Assembly: GCF_011057715.1 (NCBI RefSeq)
Contig: NZ_LNGH01000055.1
Coordinates: forward strand, 1 to 47,024
Direction: 5' to 3'
Source: Marinitoga sp. 38H-ov
GTDB taxonomy: Bacteria; Thermotogota; Thermotogae; Petrotogales; Petrotogaceae
DNA: 47,024 nucleotides
A program made the translations under genes and the position numbers. The notes under the pieces are model-generated. The model saw nothing but the letters and a program-made list of their open reading frames with translations, made no database searches and was not told the DNA's origin. This document shows positions 8,393-16,731 of this stretch, one piece after another; positions within the stretch are counted from its first letter, which is position 1, and each line of letters opens with the position of its first letter.

Positions 8393-9276
8393 AAGGCAAG
8401 ATAGGTTTAGCTCCAATGGCAGATTATACAGATTTCTCATATAGAGAAATCTGTAGAGAATATGGATCAGAATTTTCTTTTACAGAAATGATTAGTATAG
8501 AAGCATTAATAAGAGATAAAAAAGAAAGCTTTAATATGTTACCAAAAGAAAATGAGGAAAATATTGGAATTCAGTTATTTGGATCTAATATAAACAGTTT
8601 TATACAAGCTGCAAAATTAGTTCAAAACAAGGGTAATTGGATAGATATTAATGCCGGATGTCCTGTGAAAAAGGTTATAAAAAAAGGGGCAGGTTCTGCA
8701 CTTTTAAAAGATTTAAATAAATTAGGTGATATAATAAAAGCATTAAAAGAGAATATTGATAAACCTGTTGGCGTAAAAATAAGATTAGGTTTTGAAGAGG
8801 ATTATGCAGAGAAAATAATAGAAGTTGTTCAAAAAAATAAAGCAGATTATGTTATTGTTCATGCAAGGACACAGAAACAATTGTATTCCGGCAAAGCAAA
8901 TTGGAATAGGTTTAATGATTTAAAAAAAATATGTGAAATCCCATTAGGTGCTAGCGGTGATATCTACTCATATGATGATGCAAAAATTGTTATGGAAAAA
9001 TATATGGCTGATTTTGTTGTTATCGCTAGAGGAAGTATAGGAAATCCATGGATATTCTCAAATATTACGCCTGACATAAATGAAATAAAAAAAGTTATAT
9101 TAAAACATGCTAATTTAATGATTAATGAACATGGAGAAGAAAAAGCTATTAGAAGATTCAAAAAAATTTTTATAGGTTATACAAAAGGAATGAAAAATGC
9201 TAGAGAAATTAGAAAAAAAATCCCTTATTTATATACATATAATGATTTAATAAATATTGTAAATATATTGGAGTGA
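8386..9276 (+). CDS. tRNA-dihydrouridine synthase (Dus family)
   Basis: FMN enzyme that reduces uridines in the tRNA D loop using NADPH. The TIM-barrel start is LAPMADYTDFSYREI; FTEMIS and QLFGSNI follow; the catalytic Cys92 sits in INAGCPVKKV; the FMN phosphate region is GVKIRLGF, HARTQKQLYSG and ARGSIGNPW. At 296 residues it is slightly shorter than DusB of enterobacteria (about 320), mostly at the C-terminal helical domain. Which D-loop position it modifies cannot be told from sequence. The ATG at 8386 overlaps the end of tsaD, and its stop overlaps the first possible aroE start. Confidence 0.93.
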   Translation: MLKGKIGLAPMADYTDFSYREICREYGSEFSFTEMISIEALIRDKKESFNMLPKENEENIGIQLFGSNINSFIQAAKLVQNKGNWIDINAGCPVKKVIKKGAGSALLKDLNKLGDIIKALKENIDKPVGVKIRLGFEEDYAEKIIEVVQKNKADYVIVHARTQKQLYSGKANWNRFNDLKKICEIPLGASGDIYSYDDAKIVMEKYMADFVVIARGSIGNPWIFSNITPDINEIKKVILKHANLMINEHGEEKAIRRFKKIFIGYTKGMKNAREIRKKIPYLYTYNDLINIVNILE

Positions 9277-10055
9277 TTAATATTTTACAATTAGGAATAA
9301 TACAATATCCCAAAAAAACAAGTTTATCCGAAATGGTTTTTAATGAATATTTTAAAAAAGTAAATATTAATGCTATATATGAGGGTATAAATATTCATCC
9401 AAATATATTTGATAATGAAATAAAAGGTATATTAGAAAAATATTATGGTTTGAATATCACTATACCTTTTAAGGAAAGAATTTTTAAATATTTAGATTAT
9501 GCAAATGAAAGTGCTGTTTTCTTAGAAGCTATTAACACTATTCATAATAATATGGGATATAACACCGATTGGATAGGGTTTTATAATTCTATAAACGAAA
9601 AATTAGATGGAAATATATTAGTTTTTGGAGCAGGTGGTGCCGCTAAAGCAGTTTTATATGGATTACATAAATTAGGTGTAGATAAATTATGTTTAGTAAA
9701 TAGAACATATGAAAAAGCAATTGAATTAAAAAAATTATTTTTTAAGAAATTAGATATTAAAGTAATAGAATATGAAAAATTAAATTCAGAAATAAAAAAC
9801 GCAAATATTTTTATTAACACAACATCGTTAGGTATGTTTAATGAAAAAATACCCGTAAAATTACATAATAATATTAGTTTAGTATATGATGTTGTATATT
9901 TTCATACACCATTACAAAAAGAAGCTGAATTATTAGGAATTAAAACAATAAACGGAAAAGAAATGTGGTATCAACAAGCTATACAAAATTTAAAAATTTG
10001 GAATATGTATGATGAAAAAATATTTAAACAAGTATTTAATTCTATAATTCTATAA
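9273..10055 (+). CDS. aroE: Shikimate dehydrogenase
   Basis: Reduces 3-dehydroshikimate to shikimate with NADPH. The shikimate-binding SLS lies in KKTSLSEMV (the usual Pro after it is Glu here). The catalytic Lys is in ITIPFKERI and the partner Asp in YNTDWIGF. The NADP motif is VFGAGGAAKA with NRT at the basic pocket, and the C-terminal YQQAIQNLKIW is typical. About 257-260 residues. The start is uncertain: GTG at 9273 overlaps the dus stop but has no ribosome site of its own, whereas GGAG at 9270-9273 is correctly spaced for an AUU codon at 9282, which would give the family's usual N-terminal length. It begins the shikimate cluster, and a terminator follows. Confidence 0.93.
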   Translation: MINILQLGIIQYPKKTSLSEMVFNEYFKKVNINAIYEGINIHPNIFDNEIKGILEKYYGLNITIPFKERIFKYLDYANESAVFLEAINTIHNNMGYNTDWIGFYNSINEKLDGNILVFGAGGAAKAVLYGLHKLGVDKLCLVNRTYEKAIELKKLFFKKLDIKVIEYEKLNSEIKNANIFINTTSLGMFNEKIPVKLHNNISLVYDVVYFHTPLQKEAELLGIKTINGKEMWYQQAIQNLKIWNMYDEKIFKQVFNSIIL

Positions 10056-10062
10056 TTTCATG

Positions 10063-10071
10063 TGATATAAT
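10063..10071 (+). promoter_or_regulatory. Extended -10 promoter for aroC, overlapping the aroE terminator
   Basis: TG-A-TATAAT at 10063-10071 is an extended -10 box whose start point would fall near 10078, inside the left arm of the aroE terminator. No good -35 box is visible. It would supply aroC-aroKB-aroQ independently of upstream reading. Confidence 0.5.
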
Positions 10072-10102
10072 TAGCTTTGAGAGATTCTCAAAGCTAATTT
10101 TT
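10069..10102 (+). terminator. Rho-independent terminator after aroE
   Basis: AATTAGCTTTGAGA (10069-10082) pairs exactly with TCTCAAAGCTAATT (10086-10099) around a three-base loop and ends in a T-run. It separates aroE from the other shikimate genes. Confidence 0.9.
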
Positions 10103-10128
10103 AATGATATATGAATGAGGTTGATAAA

Positions 10129-11223
10129 ATGGATTATATTATTTCTGGCGATTCACACGGAAAAGAGATGATTGGTACATTAATTGGAATTCCAGCAGGT
10201 TTAGAAATAGATACTGAAAAAATCAATAATGATTTAAAAAGACGACAAAATACATATGGTCGTGGAAAGAGAATGGAAATTGAAGCTGATAAAGTTGAAA
10301 TAATTTCAGGAATTTGGAAAGGTTATACAACAGGAGCTCCTATTACATTAAAAATAACAAATAATGGGAAAAATACAGAAAAAGAAACAAGAAGCATACC
10401 AAGACCCGGACATGGCGACTTTAGTGCTTATATGAAATATAAATTACCAGATTTAAATATATATACAGAAAGAAATAGTGCAAGATGGACTGTAGTATTA
10501 ACTGCTCTTGGAGCCATTGCAAAGCAATTCTTAGAAAAATTAAACATTAGAGTGTTTGGTTATGTAAAATCTATAGGAAGAATAAAAAATGACTTTATTT
10601 CTTCTATAAACCTCCCAAATGAGAAAATAAACAAATTAATGGAAGAAGAAATTGATAAAGCTAAAAGAGAAGGAAATACTCTTGGCGGAAGCGTAAAAAT
10701 TATTGCTCAAAATATAATTCCAGGTATAGGAGGATACTCAAATATTTGTGAAAAATTAGATTCAAAAATTGGAAAATTATTTATGGCTATACCTTCAGTA
10801 AAAGGATTAATAATAGGAAATGATGATTTTTCGCTTTCAGGTAAAGAATATCATGATGAGTTTTATATAAAAAATAATAAAATCAAAAGAAAAACAAATA
10901 ATGCTGGAGGTATTGAAGCTGGAATTACAAATGGAGAAGATATTGAAATAACTGTTTTTTTAAAACCAATACCTACACTTGGGAATCCTTTAAAATCTAT
11001 TGATTTAAAAACATTAAATGAAGTTGATGCTCCATACATAAGATCTGATATTACAATAGTTCCAGCTAGTGTGGTTATTTTTGAAAACGCATTATCTTTA
11101 ATTTTAATGGAAAGTATTTTAGAAAGATTTGGTAATGATAATTTTGATGAGATTATCAGGAGGTATAATAGTGCCAATATTTTTAATTGGAATGATGGGT
11201 TGTGGAAAGACAACAATAGGTAA
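10129..11223 (+). CDS. aroC: Chorismate synthase
   Basis: FMN-dependent enzyme that converts EPSP to chorismate, the branch point to aromatic amino acids, folate and quinones. The family marks are SGDSHGKEMIG at the start, RRQNTYGRGKRM, IISGIWKGYTTGAPI, RPGHGDFSAYMKYKLP, GNTLGGSVKII and RKTNNAGGIEAGITNG. The usual SARETA segment reads SARWTV. 364 residues. I start at the ATG at 10129, eight bases after GAGG (10117-10120), because MDYIISGDSHG fits the family; an ATG at 10111 would add six residues upstream of the ribosome site. The 3' end overlaps the aroKB start by 53 bases. Confidence 0.95.
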   Translation: MDYIISGDSHGKEMIGTLIGIPAGLEIDTEKINNDLKRRQNTYGRGKRMEIEADKVEIISGIWKGYTTGAPITLKITNNGKNTEKETRSIPRPGHGDFSAYMKYKLPDLNIYTERNSARWTVVLTALGAIAKQFLEKLNIRVFGYVKSIGRIKNDFISSINLPNEKINKLMEEEIDKAKREGNTLGGSVKIIAQNIIPGIGGYSNICEKLDSKIGKLFMAIPSVKGLIIGNDDFSLSGKEYHDEFYIKNNKIKRKTNNAGGIEAGITNGEDIEITVFLKPIPTLGNPLKSIDLKTLNEVDAPYIRSDITIVPASVVIFENALSLILMESILERFGNDNFDEIIRRYNSANIFNWNDGLWKDNNR

Positions 11224-12634
11224 AGTATTAAGTGAAATTTTAAATAAAAGATTCATAGATTTAGATGAAGAAATTGAGAAAAAAGAAAATATGAAAATAT
11301 CAGATATTTTTTCTAAAAAAGGTGAAAATTATTTTAGAGAAATAGAAAGTAATCTTTTATTTCAAATGAAAGATAATGATGCTATTATATCTACTGGTGG
11401 AGGAATAATATTAAAAAAAATAAATAGAGAGTTTTTAAAAAAATATAAAACTTTGTTTTTGTATGTACCTATAGAAGAGATATTAGAAAGAGTGGATATA
11501 AAAAATAGACCATTATTAAAAAATGGAAAAAATAAATTATTTGAAATTTGGGAAGATAGAAAAGATTTATACAATCAATTTGAAAAAGTAAATTTATCGA
11601 ATTTAAGTGTATATGAATCTGCAGCAAAAATATTATATTATATTACTGAGAACAATGAGGAAATTATAGAAAATGATTTTCAATCTGTTATTTTAAAGAC
11701 TAAAGGGCTAGAAAACTTAAAAAATGAAAAAAATATTTTTGTAAGTAATAGCGTAAATAGAATATATGGAGATTATTTTAACTGTCCATATGTTTTAGAT
11801 GATGGAGAGAAAATAAAAAACTTTGATAATTTAGACATATTATATAGATATTTAATAGAAAAAGAAATAAATAGATCAGATTCATTAATAGCAGTAGGTG
11901 GAGGCACAGTAACTGATTTGATAGGATATGTTGGAGCTACCTTTAAAAGAGGAGTTAAAATAATATTTTATCCTACAACATTATTAGCACAAGTTGATGC
12001 AGCTTTAGGTGGCAAAACAGCTGTTAATCTTGATAAAATAAAAAATGTTATAGGAACATTCTATAAACCTGAAAAAGTTATAATAGATCCTTTAAGTATT
12101 ATATCTTTAAAAGAAGAGAATTATATTGAAGGAATAATTGAGGCTTTCAAAGTTTCTTTAATAGATGGAAATATTAATCTTTTTATTGATAATATAGAAA
12201 AGATAAAAAAAAGAGATTTAAATACTTTAATAAAAATAATAAAATATGCAGTTAAAGTAAAATTGGATATTGTTTCAAAAGATCCATATGATAAAAATAT
12301 AAGAAAAGCTTTGAATTTAGGACACACATTTGGACATGCTTTTGAAAGTTATACAAATATTCCACATGGACTTTCTGTAGGATGGGGATTAATAAAAGAA
12401 TTAGAATTTTTTAGTACAAATTTAAAAGATAAAGAATATATTTTAGATTTTTTAAATAAAATTATTCCAAGAAATATTTTAAATATGGAAATTAATAATG
12501 AAAATTTAATAAAATATATATATCAAGATAAAAAAATTATATCAAAAGAGGAGATAACTATTCCAGTTATTGAAGAAGTAGGAAAATTTAAATTAAAAAA
12601 TATCAATTTAAAACATATAAAAAACAAATATTAA
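11171..12634 (+). CDS. aroKB: Fused shikimate kinase / 3-dehydroquinate synthase
   Basis: Bifunctional shikimate-pathway enzyme. Residues 1 to about 160 are shikimate kinase: Walker A GMMGCGKTT (about 7-15), FIDLDEEIE, ISTGGGIIL and the lid with NRPLL. Residues from about 165 are dehydroquinate synthase: YVLDDGEKIKN, AVGGGTVTDLIGYVGAT, YPTTLLAQVDAALGGKTAVN, then zinc ligands in EGIIEAF, LGHTFGHAFE and PHGLSVGW. I start at GTG 11171, seven bases after AGGAGG (11158-11163), so translation begins 53 bases inside the end of aroC. Total 487 residues. The same fusion is known from Thermotoga. It runs steps 2 and 5 of the pathway in one chain. Confidence 0.93.
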   Translation: MPIFLIGMMGCGKTTIGKVLSEILNKRFIDLDEEIEKKENMKISDIFSKKGENYFREIESNLLFQMKDNDAIISTGGGIILKKINREFLKKYKTLFLYVPIEEILERVDIKNRPLLKNGKNKLFEIWEDRKDLYNQFEKVNLSNLSVYESAAKILYYITENNEEIIENDFQSVILKTKGLENLKNEKNIFVSNSVNRIYGDYFNCPYVLDDGEKIKNFDNLDILYRYLIEKEINRSDSLIAVGGGTVTDLIGYVGATFKRGVKIIFYPTTLLAQVDAALGGKTAVNLDKIKNVIGTFYKPEKVIIDPLSIISLKEENYIEGIIEAFKVSLIDGNINLFIDNIEKIKKRDLNTLIKIIKYAVKVKLDIVSKDPYDKNIRKALNLGHTFGHAFESYTNIPHGLSVGWGLIKELEFFSTNLKDKEYILDFLNKIIPRNILNMEINNENLIKYIYQDKKIISKEEITIPVIEEVGKFKLKNINLKHIKNKY

Positions 12635-12709
12635 AAATATGTAGTAACAATATAAGGAAGTTTGAGTTAAGATACTAAAAAACAAAATAAAAAGAGAGGG
12701 TTTTGTGAT

Positions 12710-13165
12710 ATGATATTAGTAGTGAATGGTCCTAACCTTAATATGTTAGGGAAACGCCCAAAAAGTATATATGGACTATTTTCTTATGAAGATTTATTAT
12801 TTGAGATAAAAAAATGGTCAGAAAGAAATGGAATACCTGTCGATATTTTTCAGTCAAATTGCGAAGGGGAAATAATTGATAGACTTCAAAAAATGGACTT
12901 TAAAGGGCTCATTATTAATGCAGGTGCTTATACACATTATAGTTATGCGATTAGAGATGCTCTCGAAATTTTAAATATACCAAAAATAGAATTGCATATT
13001 TCTAATATATATAAAAGAGAAGATTTTAGAAAAAATAGTGTAATAGCCCCTGTTTGTGATGGACAAATTACAGGGTTAGGACTCGATGGATATATCCTGG
13101 CATTGGATTATCTAAAAAAATTATTATGGAAAGAGGTAGAAAATGGTAAAATTAGAAAAGTTTGA
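12710..13165 (+). CDS. aroQ: 3-dehydroquinate dehydratase, type II
   Basis: Dehydrates 3-dehydroquinate to 3-dehydroshikimate by the type II (trans elimination) mechanism, as a dodecamer in known members. The motif NGPNLNMLGKR with YG is at residues 6-21; the catalytic Tyr lies in SIYGLFSYEDL. FQSNCEGEIIDRL, NAGAYTHYSYAIRDAL and the His of ELHISNIYKREDFR complete the active site. 151 residues is standard. GAGAGGG (about 12694-12700) serves the ATG at 12710. The 74-base gap after aroKB holds no hairpin, so it is probably still in the operon. Its end overlaps the helicase gene by 23 bases. Confidence 0.95.
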   Translation: MILVVNGPNLNMLGKRPKSIYGLFSYEDLLFEIKKWSERNGIPVDIFQSNCEGEIIDRLQKMDFKGLIINAGAYTHYSYAIRDALEILNIPKIELHISNIYKREDFRKNSVIAPVCDGQITGLGLDGYILALDYLKKLLWKEVENGKIRKV

Positions 13166-14735
13166 AAAACTAGGTTTATCAGAAACAACGTTAAAAGCAT
13201 TGAAAAAGAAAGGGTTTGAGGAACCAACTCCAATACAAGAAAAGGTTATACCGTTATTATTACAAGAAAATGTTGACGTAATTGGGCAAGCTCAAACTGG
13301 AACTGGTAAAACAGCTGCTTTTGGATTACCTTTAATTGAAAAATTAAAACCATCTAAAAAAGTAAAAGCTATAATTTTAACTCCAACAAGGGAATTAGCT
13401 GTTCAAGTAGCTGAAGAAATTAATTCTTTAAAAGGTAACAACAAGTTAAATGTATTACCCATTTATGGTGGTCAATCAATTGAAAATCAAATTAGTAGGT
13501 TAAAAAAAGGTGTTGATGTTGTTGTTGGAACACCTGGAAGAGTATTAGATCATATCAAAAGAAGAACTTTAGATTTAAGTTATGTAAAATATTTTATTCT
13601 TGATGAAGCAGATGAAATGCTAGATATGGGATTTATTGATGATGTAGAAGAAATTTTATCTAACGCTCCAAATGATAGGCAAATATTACTTTTTTCTGCT
13701 ACAATGCCTTCAAGAATTATTTCATTAGCAAAAAAACATATGAAGAATTATAAGATTATATCTGTAAAACCAGAACAATTAACTACAGAATTAACTGAAC
13801 AAATTTACTTTGAAGTATCTGAACAAGACAAATTTGAAGCATTATGTAGAATAATAGATATTGAACCAGAATTTTATGGTCTTGTTTTTTGTAGAACAAA
13901 AGTAGATGTTGATACAGTATCTAATAGGTTAATTGATAGAGGCTATAGTGCTGAAGCGTTACACGGTGATTTATCCCAATATCAAAGAGAAAGAATTTTG
14001 AAGAAATTTAAATCAAAAAGAGCAAATATTCTTGTAGCTACTGATGTTGCAGCAAGGGGTATAGATATTAACGATTTAACACATGTAATTAATTATTCAT
14101 TACCTCAAAATCCGGAATCATATGTTCATAGAATCGGAAGAACTGGTAGAGCCGGGAAAGAAGGAACTGCTATAACATTTGTAACTCCAGAAGAATATAG
14201 AAAATTATTATTTATTAAAAGAATTTCAAAAAGTAATATTAAAAAAATGCCAATTCCAAAAGTTAAAGACGTTATTGAAACAAAAAAATTAAGAATTAAG
14301 AATGAAATTAATTCTATTTTAGAACATAATGCATATGAGAATTATTTAAAATTAGCTAAAGAAATGCTTGAAGATAATAATCCAGAAGAAGTTCTTGCAG
14401 CTGTTTTAAAATATGCATTCCAAGATGAGTTAGATGAAAGAAATTATAGGGAGATTAAAGAAGTATCTTCTGTAGATAAAAAAGGGAAAACAAGATTATT
14501 TGTAGCTTTAGGTAGAGATGATGATTTAACAATAGAAAAATTAAAAAATATGATAAAAGAGTATACAAATTTACAAAATATATATCTAAAAGATGTTAGA
14601 ATACTTGATAAGTTCTCATTTATGACTGTGCCATTTGAAGAAGCTGAAATTATTTTACAGGCATTTAAAATGAAAAAAAGAGGTAGAAAGCCTATAATAT
14701 CAAAGGCTAAAGAAAAAAAGAGAAAGGCGGAATAA
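13143..14735 (+). CDS. DEAD-box ATP-dependent RNA helicase with DbpA-type RNA-binding tail
   Basis: ATP-driven RNA unwinding, probably in ribosome assembly or mRNA turnover. Q motif FEKLGLSETTLKALKKKG with PTPIQ; Walker A AQTGTGKT (about 55-62); PTRELA; GTPGRV; DEAD box LDEADEMLDMG; SAT; in the second RecA domain VFCRTK, TDVAARGID and HRIGRTGRAG. After residue about 370 a helical linker leads to a DbpA/CshA-like RNA-recognition fold (FVALGRDDDLTIEKLKN) and a Lys/Arg-rich end. 530 residues fits CshA/DeaD proteins. The start lies inside aroQ, with AAAGAGG ahead of it. The one-base gap to the FKBP gene suggests coupling. Confidence 0.93.
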   Translation: MVKLEKFEKLGLSETTLKALKKKGFEEPTPIQEKVIPLLLQENVDVIGQAQTGTGKTAAFGLPLIEKLKPSKKVKAIILTPTRELAVQVAEEINSLKGNNKLNVLPIYGGQSIENQISRLKKGVDVVVGTPGRVLDHIKRRTLDLSYVKYFILDEADEMLDMGFIDDVEEILSNAPNDRQILLFSATMPSRIISLAKKHMKNYKIISVKPEQLTTELTEQIYFEVSEQDKFEALCRIIDIEPEFYGLVFCRTKVDVDTVSNRLIDRGYSAEALHGDLSQYQRERILKKFKSKRANILVATDVAARGIDINDLTHVINYSLPQNPESYVHRIGRTGRAGKEGTAITFVTPEEYRKLLFIKRISKSNIKKMPIPKVKDVIETKKLRIKNEINSILEHNAYENYLKLAKEMLEDNNPEEVLAAVLKYAFQDELDERNYREIKEVSSVDKKGKTRLFVALGRDDDLTIEKLKNMIKEYTNLQNIYLKDVRILDKFSFMTVPFEEAEIILQAFKMKKRGRKPIISKAKEKKRKAE

Positions 14736-14736
14736 T

Positions 14737-15162
14737 ATGAAAGTACAAAAAGGAAGTGTTGTAAAATTACACTATAAAGGGACATTAAGTGATGGGAGTG
14801 TTTTCGATTCATCTGAAGGAAGAGAACCATTAGAATTTACAGCAGGTGCTGGACAAGTAATACCAGGATTTGATAAGGCTGTTATGGATATGGAAGTTGG
14901 AGAAAAGAAAACATTTACTATCCCTTCTGAAGAAGCATATGGAGAGTATTCAGAAGAAAAAGTATTTGAATTACCAAGACAAAGTTTCCCACCAAATATT
15001 GATGAAGCTTTGGGACAAACTGTTCAATTAGGCGATCAATCTGGTAATGTATTTTTAGCAAAAATATTAGAAGTTACAGATGAAATAGTAAAAATGGATA
15101 CTAATCATCCTTTAGCAGGAAAAGATTTAACATTTGAAATCGAAATTGTAGAAATTAATTAA
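14737..15162 (+). CDS. FKBP-type peptidyl-prolyl isomerase, SlyD-like
   Basis: 141-residue isomerase/chaperone. FKBP core at both ends: VKLHYKGTLSDGSVFDSS, then AGAGQVIPGFDKAVMDMEVGEK; the C-terminal strand is LTFEIEIVEIN. The middle (about residues 65-120, with AYGEYSEEKVFELPRQ and NHPLAGK) is the insert-in-flap chaperone domain of SlyD-type FKBPs. The His/Cys-rich nickel-binding tail of E. coli SlyD is absent. It starts one base after the helicase stop. It helps folding of new proteins in the cytoplasm. Confidence 0.92.
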   Translation: MKVQKGSVVKLHYKGTLSDGSVFDSSEGREPLEFTAGAGQVIPGFDKAVMDMEVGEKKTFTIPSEEAYGEYSEEKVFELPRQSFPPNIDEALGQTVQLGDQSGNVFLAKILEVTDEIVKMDTNHPLAGKDLTFEIEIVEIN

Positions 15163-15182
15163 AATCACTGGGAGGAAAGACT

Positions 15183-16394
15183 ATGAAAAAAGTAGAACTA
15201 CTTTCCCCCGCTGGTAATATGGAAAAATTAAAAATGGTTTTCCGCTACGGTGCTGATGCAGCTTACCTTGGCGGAAAATTTTTCAATTTAAGAGCATTAG
15301 CGGGGAATTTTTCAAATGAAGAGATTATAGAAGCTGTTAATTACGCTCATTCATTAGGTAAAAAAATTTATGTAACTTTAAATATTATTGCACATAATAA
15401 TGAAATTGACAAAGTAGCTGATTATGCAAAATTTTTAGAGTCAGCAGGCGTAGATGCAGTAATAGTTGCTGATTTAGGTGTATTTAAAGTAGTTAGAGAA
15501 AATACTAATTTAGATATAAATGTGAGCACCCAAGCAAGTAATACAAATTGGATGAGTGTTAAAGTATGGAAAGATATGGGAGCTAAAAGAATAATTTTAG
15601 CAAGAGAACTTTCATTGAAAGAAATTAGAGAAATTAAAGATAAAGTGCCTGATGTCGAACTTGAAGTTTTTGTTCATGGCGCAATGTGTATGTCTATTTC
15701 TGGAAGATGCTTATTAAGTAATTATTTAACTGGTAGAGACGCTAATAGAGGAGCTTGCGCTCAACCTTGTAGATGGAAATATCATTTAGTAGAAGAAAAT
15801 AGACCTGGAGAATACTATCCTATTTATGAGGATGAACGAGGTACATTTATAATGAACTCTCGTGATTTATGTACAATTGATTTCTTAGATCAAATTTTAG
15901 ATACTGGAGTTGATAGTTTAAAAATAGAAGGAAGAATGAAAGGTATATACTATGGTGCAATGGTAACTAAAGTATATAGAGAAGCTATTGATAAATATTA
16001 CGAAGGTAAATTCGAATATGATCCAAAGTGGATGGATATGCTTAATTCTGTAAGTAATAGAAAATATACTAAGGGATTTTTCTTTGGAAATCCTGGACCT
16101 GAAGGACAAAATTATGATTCATCATCATATAACAAAACTCATGATATTGTTGCAAAAGTCATTGGAAAATCTAAAGATAATAAATCTATTCTTGAAGTTA
16201 GAAGTAAAGTAAAAGTTGGGGATGAAATAGAAGTTATAAAACCAAAAGGCGATCCTATTAAAATGATTATGCCAGAAATGATAAAAATGAGAAAAGGTCA
16301 AGAAGAAGGTAAAATAGAAATAGCAAATCCAAATATGATTATTAAAGTTGATCTTGATTTAGAAGAAATGGATATATTAAGAAAAAAACTATAA
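15183..16394 (+). CDS. Peptidase U32 family protein (TrhP-like tRNA hydroxylation factor)
   Basis: 403 residues of the U32 family. N-terminal TIM-like part LLSPAGNMEKLKMVFRYGAD and YLGGKFFNLRA; the family core EVFVHGAMCMSISGRCLLS with the cysteines CMSISGRC and GACAQPCRW that hold an Fe-S cluster in known members; NSRDLCTIDFL and SLKIEGRMKG follow, and a C-terminal beta domain ends the protein. The family was once called collagenase, but members such as E. coli TrhP make 5-hydroxyuridine at tRNA position 34 using prephenate. That role fits its place after chorismate genes, though other U32 members act elsewhere. Good ribosome site GGGAGGAAAG before 15183. Confidence 0.85.
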   Translation: MKKVELLSPAGNMEKLKMVFRYGADAAYLGGKFFNLRALAGNFSNEEIIEAVNYAHSLGKKIYVTLNIIAHNNEIDKVADYAKFLESAGVDAVIVADLGVFKVVRENTNLDINVSTQASNTNWMSVKVWKDMGAKRIILARELSLKEIREIKDKVPDVELEVFVHGAMCMSISGRCLLSNYLTGRDANRGACAQPCRWKYHLVEENRPGEYYPIYEDERGTFIMNSRDLCTIDFLDQILDTGVDSLKIEGRMKGIYYGAMVTKVYREAIDKYYEGKFEYDPKWMDMLNSVSNRKYTKGFFFGNPGPEGQNYDSSSYNKTHDIVAKVIGKSKDNKSILEVRSKVKVGDEIEVIKPKGDPIKMIMPEMIKMRKGQEEGKIEIANPNMIIKVDLDLEEMDILRKKL

Positions 16395-16398
16395 TTCT

Positions 16399-16426
16399 GC
16401 TCTGCAATATGCAGAGCTATTTTTTT
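16399..16426 (+). terminator. Rho-independent terminator after the U32 gene
   Basis: GCTCTGCA (16399-16406) pairs with TGCAGAGC (16410-16417), three-base loop, then TATTTTTTT. Ends the aro-helicase-FKBP-U32 unit. Confidence 0.92.
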
Positions 16427-16662
16427 AGTTATTGTAAATTAATATCAAAAATAATTATTAAAATTTTTAATATAAAAAAGGATTTATAATTTTAGTCTTT
16501 TTTTATACAAAATTGAATCGCAAACTATTTTATTTATTTTTCTAATACATTTTTCATTAAAGGCATTTGAAATTAAAAATATTTATTTTATGTAAAAATA
16601 ATTTGTATTATTAATATAAAATTCACTATAGGATAGCTTTTGAAATATTTTTCACATATATA
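16427..16662 (+). other. AT-rich intergenic stretch, no gene seen
   Basis: The 337-base gap between the U32 gene and the ABC operon holds the terminator at its start and the promoter at its end. Between them I see only very A/T-rich sequence without an open frame that has a ribosome site, and no convincing riboswitch fold. It could contain operator sites for the ABC operon, but none is recognisable. Confidence 0.6.
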
Positions 16663-16691
16663 TAGACAAAAAGAAAAAAATATGTTATAAT
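16663..16691 (+). promoter_or_regulatory. Promoter of the DUF3798/ABC operon
   Basis: TAGACA (16663-16668), 17-base spacer, TATAAT (16686-16691) with TGT directly before it. One mismatch to the -35 consensus. The start codon is 40 bases beyond, preceded by the strong TTAGGAGGGG (16718-16725 region). Confidence 0.8.
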
Positions 16692-16731
16692 AATAACTGA
16701 TTTGTAACATTTTATTTTAGGAGGGGATAGT

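Noticed and set aside
16427-16662. Possible riboswitch in the long leader of the ABC operon
   Set aside because: The promoter lies at 16663-16691, leaving only about 35 bases of leader, and the region before it shows no conserved fold.
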